Made by a program: the position numbers and the translations under genes. Below are positions 47,801-52,801 of a stretch of 52,801 nt of DNA, one piece after another. This DNA is from JBBCJM01 sp037190175. GTDB lineage: Bacteria; Pseudomonadota; Alphaproteobacteria; Rhodobacterales; Rhodobacteraceae. The DNA is taken from assembly GCA_037190175.1 (NCBI GenBank), contig JBBCJM010000038.1:1-52801 (forward strand). The letters run 5' to 3'. Under the pieces are notes generated by a model. It did no database searches. It had not been told where the DNA came from and saw nothing but the letters and a program-made list of their open reading frames with translations. Each line of letters begins with the position of its first letter. Positions within the stretch are counted from its first letter, which is position 1.

Positions 47801-49219
47801 ATGACCGCTCCGAAAACGCTCTATGACAAGATCTGGGACGCGCATGTCGTCCACGAGGCCGAGGACGGCACCTGCCTGCTCTATATCGACCGCCATCTGG
47901 TGCACGAGGTGACCGCGCCCCAGGCCTTCGAGGGGCTGCGGATGACCGGCCGCCAGGTGCGCGCGCCCGAGAAGACCATCGCGGGGCCCGACCACAACGT
48001 GCCCACCACCGAGGGGCGCGACAAGCACATCGACAACGAGGAAAGCCGCATCCAGGTCGAGGCGCTGGACCGGAACGCCCGCGACTTCGGCATCCACTAC
48101 TATCCGGTGTCCGACATCCGCCAGGGCATCGTGCATATCGTCGGCCCGGAGCAGGGCTGGACCCTGCCGGGCATGACCGTTGTCTGCGGCGACAGCCATA
48201 CCGCCACCCACGGGGCCTTCGGCGCGCTGGCCCACGGGATCGGCACCTCGGAGGTGGAGCATGTGCTGGCCACCCAGACGCTGATCCAGAAGAAATCGAA
48301 GAACATGAAGGTCGAGATCACCGGCTCGCTGCGCCCCGGGGTCACGGCCAAGGACATCACGCTGTCGGTCATCGGCCATACCGGCACCGCGGGCGGCACC
48401 GGCTATGTCATCGAATACTGCGGGCAGGCGATCCGCGAACTGTCGATGGAAGGGCGGATGACCGTCTGCAACATGGCGATCGAGGGCGGCGCGCGCGCGG
48501 GCCTGATCGCGCCGGACGAGAAGACCTTCGAATACGTCAGGGGCCGGCCCCATGCGCCCAAGGGCGCCCAGTGGGAGACCGCGCTGGCCTGGTGGAAGAC
48601 GCTTTACACCGACGAGGGCGCGCATTTCGACAAGGTGGTGACGATCCGCGGCGAGGACATCGCCCCCGTGGTGACCTGGGGCACCAGCCCCGAGGACGTG
48701 CTGCCGATCACCGGCGTGGTCCCCGCGCCCGAGGACTTCGCCGGCGGCAAGGTGGAGGCCGCGCGGCGGTCGCTGGACTACATGGGCCTGACCCCGGGCA
48801 CTAGGCTCACCGACATCAAGGTCGACACGGTGTTCATCGGCTCCTGCACCAACGGGCGGATCGAGGACCTGCGGGCGGCGGCGGCGATCCTGAAGGGCAG
48901 GAAGATCGCCCCGGGTATCCGGGGGATGGTGGTGCCCGGCTCGGGCCTCGTCCGCGCGCAGGCCGAGGAGGAGGGGCTGGCGCAGATCTTCATCGACGCG
49001 GGCTTCGAATGGCGGCTGGCGGGCTGTTCCATGTGCCTGGCCATGAACCCCGACCAGCTTTCGCCCGGGGAACGCTGCGCCGCGACCTCCAACCGCAATT
49101 TCGAGGGCCGGCAGGGCCGCGGCGGCCGCACCCACCTGATGAGCCCCGCCATGGCCGCGGCCGCGGCGGTGACCGGGCATCTGACCGACGTGCGCGAGAT
49201 GATGGCGGAGTTCGCCTGA
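47801..49219 (+). CDS. leuC: 3-isopropylmalate dehydratase large subunit
   Basis: A 472-residue subunit of the leucine-pathway isomerase (2- to 3-isopropylmalate). The aconitase-type Fe-S cysteines are seen in VFIGSCTNGRIEDLRAAA and AGCSMCLAMNPDQLSPGE. Other hallmarks are VCGDSHTATHGAFGALAHGIG and the C-terminal SNRNFEGRQGRGGRTHLMSP. GAGGTGAG precedes the ATG. Its partner leuD is 1.8 kb away, after two unrelated genes. Confidence 0.96.
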   Translation: MTAPKTLYDKIWDAHVVHEAEDGTCLLYIDRHLVHEVTAPQAFEGLRMTGRQVRAPEKTIAGPDHNVPTTEGRDKHIDNEESRIQVEALDRNARDFGIHYYPVSDIRQGIVHIVGPEQGWTLPGMTVVCGDSHTATHGAFGALAHGIGTSEVEHVLATQTLIQKKSKNMKVEITGSLRPGVTAKDITLSVIGHTGTAGGTGYVIEYCGQAIRELSMEGRMTVCNMAIEGGARAGLIAPDEKTFEYVRGRPHAPKGAQWETALAWWKTLYTDEGAHFDKVVTIRGEDIAPVVTWGTSPEDVLPITGVVPAPEDFAGGKVEAARRSLDYMGLTPGTRLTDIKVDTVFIGSCTNGRIEDLRAAAAILKGRKIAPGIRGMVVPGSGLVRAQAEEEGLAQIFIDAGFEWRLAGCSMCLAMNPDQLSPGERCAATSNRNFEGRQGRGGRTHLMSPAMAAAAAVTGHLTDVREMMAEFA

Positions 49220-49229
49220 CCCTTCTGCC

Positions 49230-49272
49230 CCTCCGGCGGCCCCGGTGATTCGCTCGCCGGGGCCGCCGGAGG
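49230..49272 (+). terminator. Strong hairpin after leuC
   Basis: A perfect 16-bp stem (arms 49230-49245 and 49257-49272, beginning CCTCCGGCGGCCCC) with an 11-base loop begins 10 bp after the leuC stop. There is no T-tract. The remaining 275 bp up to the next gene (49273-49547) show no coding pattern. Confidence 0.75.
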
Positions 49273-49547
49273 GCCGGGTTGTCACCTCTCGCACCCTATT
49301 GTTGAAAGATCGGCAACGGCCTTTCCCGGCCGCCGCAACCGGATTCAACCGGCGCGAGTGTGCCGTCCTCGGCACTATTCCGCCGGTCATCATCACGCCC
49401 CCGGCCCGCCCCGAAAACGCCGCATCCGGGTGCCGCAGCGGCAGGTCTTCGTTGAGACGAGGGCCGGTTTGGACTAGGATCCAGCCCAGGGATCCCTGCC
49501 GTCTACCCATGCAGGATGCTGGCCCAGGTATTGTCAGGAGGATTGGA

Positions 49548-50189
49548 ATGAGTTTCGTCAGCACTATCAGGAATGCGGCACTCGCCACCGTCATCGCCAC
49601 CGGCGCCAGCGCCGCGACGATGAGCCTGGAGGGGACGGCCACCGGCACGCACGTGCTTCAGGCGCCGGGGACGTTCCCCGACGGATACGACCTGCTGGCG
49701 CCCGCAATCGGCACCGTGCTCAGCTATTTCTCGAACGCCGACAAGAACGCCAGCAACGGCCTGAGCGTCAGCGGTCCGGCGCGGGTCACCTATACCTATG
49801 TCGGCTCCGAGGCCGGGTATCAGAACTATGCCCTCTATGTCCTGGGGACCCTCTTCCAGAATTTTGATCCGGGATCGACCAGCCCCGGCGATTCCGTGAC
49901 GGTCAGCGCGGGCGGCGGGCTGCTCGACTTCGCCTTCGGCACGGTCGCTCCCGCGACGCTGATCTCCAACAACGGGGGCGCCAGCGGGTCCGGCATCTTC
50001 GCGATCGCCTATGCCCAGATCAGCGCCACGACCTGGTATGCCTTCTTCGACGACAGCGCCCAGCATAGCGATTTCGACGATCTCGTGATCCGCATCGACG
50101 TGGCCCCGATCCCGCTGCCGGCCGGCGGCCTGCTGCTGATCGGCGCGCTGGGCGGTCTGGCGGCGCTGCGCCGCCGCAAGACGGCCTGA
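49548..50189 (+). CDS. VPLPA-CTERM sorting-domain protein 2
   Basis: A 213-residue secreted protein with a signal peptide (MSFVSTIRNAALATVIATGA, cut near ASA), a beta-rich body with little lysine (PARVTYTYVGSEAGYQNYAL; FFDDSAQHSDFDDLVIRIDV), and a C-terminal sorting tail IPLPAGGLLLIGALGGLAAL then RRRKTA. DFDDLVIRI near the tail is common in such exosortase substrates. AGGAGG lies before the ATG. It is not close to protein 1 outside the tail. An intrinsic terminator follows. Confidence 0.88.
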   Translation: MSFVSTIRNAALATVIATGASAATMSLEGTATGTHVLQAPGTFPDGYDLLAPAIGTVLSYFSNADKNASNGLSVSGPARVTYTYVGSEAGYQNYALYVLGTLFQNFDPGSTSPGDSVTVSAGGGLLDFAFGTVAPATLISNNGGASGSGIFAIAYAQISATTWYAFFDDSAQHSDFDDLVIRIDVAPIPLPAGGLLLIGALGGLAALRRRKTA

Positions 50190-50210
50190 ACCGTCCGCAC
50201 CGCATTCAGG

Positions 50211-50244
50211 CAAGCCCCGCCCCTGCGGCGGGGCTTGTTTTTTT
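50211..50244 (+). terminator. Rho-independent terminator after VPLPA-CTERM protein 2
   Basis: CAAGCCCCGCC, 5-base loop, GGCGGGGCTTG, then seven T. This is the clearest intrinsic terminator in the window. Confidence 0.92.
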
Positions 50245-50353
50245 GGCCCTTTGCCCTTGGAACCCGCCCGCCGCTCTGGCATATCCCGGACGGCCGGATG
50301 ACCCGGCGGACGACGACGATGGACAAGCTTGCCGAGATGCCCGAGGGTGCGGG

Positions 50354-50935
50354 TTACCGCCCCGGCCCGCGCCGCAGCAGGGCCAGCGCGTTCAGCGCGA
50401 TCAGCAGCAGGCCGGCGTTCTCCAGCAGGAAGTTGGCGCGCACCGAATGAAACCCCGTGTGGACGAGCGCATCGACGTGATAGAAGCCGGCAGCCCGGAT
50501 CGCCACGAACCCCGCGACGAGGACAAGGCCCGCCAGCGCCAGCCCGTTCTGCCGCAGGTGGCGGCGCATCAGGCCCGCCGCCAGCGCCAGCGCCACGCCG
50601 GTCAGGGCCAGCAGGACCAGCACGAACTCGCGCTGCACGCTGCGGCGCTGTTCGTACCAGCCCTGCGCCTGCGCGATGCAGCGGCCGACCGCGGTCAGCA
50701 GGATCTGCAGGTCGAGCTGCTTGTTCACCGCCAGCAGCGCCATGGCCAGCGCGACCGCCGCCCAGAAGGCGCGCGCCCGGCCCGGCTGCCGCCGGGCCAC
50801 CGCAACGGCCAGCACGGCGCAGGCCGCATAGGCCGCGACGGTCAGCCAGCCCCAGAGCGTGGGGTCGCCGATCCGCGGCGACCAGCGCGCCCCGGTGCAG
50901 GCGACCAGCGCGGCAGGATCCAGGCCGTCGAACAT
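50354..50935 (-). CDS. Membrane protein of unknown function
   Basis: A 193-residue protein with five hydrophobic segments (TLWGWLTVAAYAACAVLAVAV; FWAAVALAMALLAVNKQLDL; FVLVLLALTGVALALAAGL; GLALAGLVLVAGFVAIRAA; LENAGLLLIALNALALL). Conserved-looking polar motifs sit at membrane edges: NKQLDLQ and FYHVDALVHTGFHSVRANFLLEN. I do not recognise the family. It is transcribed opposite to its neighbours and lies between the exosortase substrate and leuD. Confidence 0.75.
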   Translation of the reverse strand: MFDGLDPAALVACTGARWSPRIGDPTLWGWLTVAAYAACAVLAVAVARRQPGRARAFWAAVALAMALLAVNKQLDLQILLTAVGRCIAQAQGWYEQRRSVQREFVLVLLALTGVALALAAGLMRRHLRQNGLALAGLVLVAGFVAIRAAGFYHVDALVHTGFHSVRANFLLENAGLLLIALNALALLRRGPGR

Positions 50936-51016
50936 ATGTCACCGCGATCCGCCAGGGTCGCCTAACCACAGCAGAAGGCGGGGGAAACACAACCCCCCGG
51001 AGGAAAGGCCAGCCAG

Positions 51017-51622
51017 ATGGACAAGTTCACCACCCTGACCGGCATCGCGGCGCCCATGCCGCTGGTCAACATCGACACCGACATGATCATCCCCAAGCAG
51101 TTCCTGAAGACCATCCAGCGGTCGGGCCTGGGCAAGAATCTGTTCGACGAGATGCGCTATACGCTCGACGGGCAGGAGATCCCGGACTTCGTGCTGAACC
51201 AGCCGGCCTACCGGCAGGCCGAGATCATCGTGGCGGGCGACAACTTCGGCTGCGGCTCCTCGCGCGAGCACGCGCCCTGGGCGCTCTTGGACTTCGGGAT
51301 CCGCTGCGTGATCTCGACCTCCTTCGCCGACATCTTCTACAACAACTGCTTCAAGAACGGCATCCTGCCCATCGTCATGCCGCCCGAGGTGGTCGAGGTG
51401 CTGATGGAAGACGCGCGCAAGGGCGCCAACGCGCGGATGACCGTGGATCTGGAGACGCAGACCGTCACCACCTCGGACGGGCAGGCGTTCCACTTCGACA
51501 TCGACCCCTTCCGCAAGCACTGCCTGCTGAACGGGCTGGACGACATCGGCCTCACCCTGGAAAAGGTCTCGGCCATCGACGCCTTCGAGACCAGGGCCGC
51601 CGCGCAGCGCCCCTGGGCCTGA
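51017..51622 (+). CDS. leuD: 3-isopropylmalate dehydratase small subunit
   Basis: A 201-residue swivel-domain partner of LeuC. PLVNIDTDMIIPKQFLKTI, VAGDNFGCGSSREHAPWALLD, ISTSFADIFYNNCFKNGILP and the C-terminal RKHCLLNGLDDIGLTL are the family motifs. GGAGGAAAGG precedes the ATG. It is followed by a strong terminator, so it is a single-gene unit. Confidence 0.96.
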   Translation: MDKFTTLTGIAAPMPLVNIDTDMIIPKQFLKTIQRSGLGKNLFDEMRYTLDGQEIPDFVLNQPAYRQAEIIVAGDNFGCGSSREHAPWALLDFGIRCVISTSFADIFYNNCFKNGILPIVMPPEVVEVLMEDARKGANARMTVDLETQTVTTSDGQAFHFDIDPFRKHCLLNGLDDIGLTLEKVSAIDAFETRAAAQRPWA

Positions 51623-51651
51623 TCTTCGCGCCCTACAACCAGATGTTGTGT

Positions 51652-51686
51652 GCCACCCGCCCCGCCGGCGGGTGGCGTCGTTTTTT
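51652..51686 (+). terminator. Rho-independent terminator after leuD
   Basis: GCCACCCGCC, 5-base loop, GGCGGGTGGC, GTCG, then six T. The 204 bp after it (51687-51890) are relatively AT-rich and probably hold the promoter of the next gene. Confidence 0.9.
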
Positions 51687-51890
51687 CATCCCGCTATTGA
51701 TGCAACTTCGCGACACATTTTCCGCGAAAAGGCCACAATATCGCAGTGTTGTCAGGGGACTGTTGATGGCTTGGCCGAAAGAAGGCACAAATTGGGCAAG
51801 ATTGAGGCAGGCCATCCCCGAGGGTGGAAAGACATCGGAACAACGGGGCGGCACCGCATCGCACCCGGTCCAGACAAGGAAACGGCGACC

Positions 51891-52727
51891 GTGCTTTCGC
51901 AGGTCACAGGGGCGGCTGTGCGCGCCATTCTGGTCATCGTGCTGATGATCGTGCCCACGGTGCTGGCGCCGGGCGCGGGGGCCGACGGGCGGCAGATGGC
52001 GGCGCTGGTGGCGCTGTTCGCGGGCGTGCTGACCTTCATCGAATACAAGGCCGCCTATCCCGGGCTGATCGAGTTCCGCGACGCCCCGCCCTACAACCGG
52101 CTGCGCTATGCCATGCTGCTTGCCATGGTGCTGTGCCTGAGCCTGGTGGCCCGCCATGCGGTCTCGCCCTCGGCGGTCGGCTCGCTGTTCGGGGCGCTCG
52201 CCTATCTGGCCGGCATCGCGCTGGATTTCCCCTACAGCCCGGTGCGGCTGGTCACCCTGATGCTGGCCGGCGACGCCCCGGGCGAGGTGGCGCTGGCCGT
52301 GCGCTCGGCCGCCGGGGCGGCGATGATCATCACGCTGGCCTCGCTGGCGCTGTTCGTGGTGATCCTGCGGCTTTCCAACTGGCCGCTGGACAGCGGTGCC
52401 TTCAACGTCTGGGTGAACCTGCCCACCTTCGACCCCACCGCGGGGGGCGACGTGGTGGCTCGACTCGAGCGCGACGGGCGTGCCAACATGCTGATCGGGC
52501 TGATGCTGCCCTTCGTCATTCCGGCGGTGGTGCAGGCCAGCGGGCTGGCGGCCGGCGCGCTGGACCTGATGGCGCCGCAGACCCTGATCTGGACGATTTC
52601 CGCATGGGCCTTCCTTCCCGCGTCGCTGGTGATGCGCGGCATCGCCATGGGCCGCATCGCCGAGATGATCCGCACCCGCCGGCGGCTGGCCTCGGCCGCC
52701 GAGGCGGCTGGCTACGCCGCGGTCTGA
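51891..52727 (+). CDS. Membrane protein of unknown function
   Basis: A 278-residue protein with about six hydrophobic segments (for example AILVIVLMIVPTVLA, MAALVALFAGVLTFI, LRYAMLLAMVLCLSLVA, ALFVVILRL and IGLMLPFVIPAVVQAS). The start is taken as a GTG at 51891 with AAGGAAA upstream. The segment LDFPYSPVRLVTLMLAGDAP and the soluble stretch FNVWVNLPTFDPTAGGDVVARLERDG look like conserved features of a Rhodobacterales membrane protein, but I do not recognise a family. The next gene probably begins at its stop codon. Confidence 0.75.
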   Translation: MLSQVTGAAVRAILVIVLMIVPTVLAPGAGADGRQMAALVALFAGVLTFIEYKAAYPGLIEFRDAPPYNRLRYAMLLAMVLCLSLVARHAVSPSAVGSLFGALAYLAGIALDFPYSPVRLVTLMLAGDAPGEVALAVRSAAGAAMIITLASLALFVVILRLSNWPLDSGAFNVWVNLPTFDPTAGGDVVARLERDGRANMLIGLMLPFVIPAVVQASGLAAGALDLMAPQTLIWTISAWAFLPASLVMRGIAMGRIAEMIRTRRRLASAAEAAGYAAV

Positions 52728-52801
52728 TCGCGGTCGCCCTGCTGCTGGCGCTGCCGGCGGGGGCCGAGAACCAGGGCATCGCCCCCGGGCCCGCCGACCA
52801 G
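52724..52801 (+). CDS. Start of a secreted protein, cut by window edge
   Basis: The frame reads LIAVALLLALPAGAENQGIA then PGPADQ and runs open to the window end. This is a Sec signal peptide with a cleavage site near AGA-EN. No ATG, GTG or TTG fits: the frame has none upstream for over 100 bases. A CTG at 52724 overlaps the previous stop as CTGA, so either CTG is the start or the true start was not recognised. Function is unknown. Confidence 0.4.
   Translation, partial: MIAVALLLALPAGAENQGIAPGPADQ

Noticed and set aside
49519..49535. Sigma-54-like -24/-12 element before VPLPA-CTERM protein 2
   Set aside because: The GG is present, but the -12 reads TTGT, and the implied start would fall after the ribosome-binding site.
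47663..49648. A 661-codon minus-strand frame opposite leuC
   Set aside because: It is antisense to an unmistakable leuC and shows no recognisable protein features.
51705..51945. Small protein frame (MQLRDTFSAKRPQY...) before the last membrane protein gene
   Set aside because: It has no ribosome site, turns Arg/Cys-rich and overlaps the well-placed GTG start at 51891 in another frame.

Overview
The window comes from a high-GC alphaproteobacterium, most likely Rhodobacteraceae (Paracoccus/Rhodobacter-like). The evidence is an FnrL-type regulator divergent from hemN with an FNR box between them, a 55-residue aa3-type cytochrome oxidase subunit IV, two VPLPA-CTERM exosortase substrates, several TRAP transporters, and leuC/leuD separated by unrelated genes. 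No rRNA, tRNA or CRISPR array was recognised.

Positions 1-21.8 kb form a catabolic and transport region. After an ABC-2 exporter (1-1295) come an aldo/keto reductase, a RidA protein, a glutamine-synthetase-like ligase, a LuxR-type regulator, a five-gene amino-acid-type ABC importer, a GntR regulator, two separate hydantoinase/oxoprolinase AB pairs (one on each strand, meeting at a long hairpin) and a TRAP transporter. Five clear copies and one weaker copy of a 16-bp palindrome (TATCYCC..GGGRTA) lie in front of these units, several directly against a -35-like hexamer. I read them as the operators of one regulon, with the LuxR protein as the likely activator. A second, 22-bp palindrome occurs upstream of the LuxR gene and between gntR and hyuA, and is a candidate GntR operator. 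Positions 21.8-26.7 kb hold a second operon: TRAP transporter (TakP-like), amidase and a 55-residue membrane protein.

Positions 26.9-36.2 kb look like an inserted accessory module of unknown function. It has a 707-residue protein with a unique N-terminal domain, helical repeats, a proline/alanine linker and a possible phospholipase-A2-like motif pair; an unrecognised 272-residue partner; a DrrAB-like ABC exporter; a 261-residue paralogue sharing the same N-terminal domain (about 69 of 110 residues identical by hand alignment); and a 1067-residue coiled-coil/helical-repeat protein with a hydrophobic C-terminal segment. Its right edge is decayed: a truncated ABC ATPase, an IclR gene with an in-frame amber codon and an IS5-family transposase remnant (36.3-37.7 kb).

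Positions 37.7-52.8 kb are mostly core genome: LysE exporter, SGNH esterase, thioredoxin-TPR protein, Lon-substrate-domain protein, Trm112-like protein, cytochrome oxidase subunit IV, lipoprotein, GNAT acetyltransferase, hemN, fnrL, dapA, rlmH, rsfS, two VPLPA-CTERM proteins flanking leuC, leuD and membrane proteins. Several strong intrinsic terminators separate these units.
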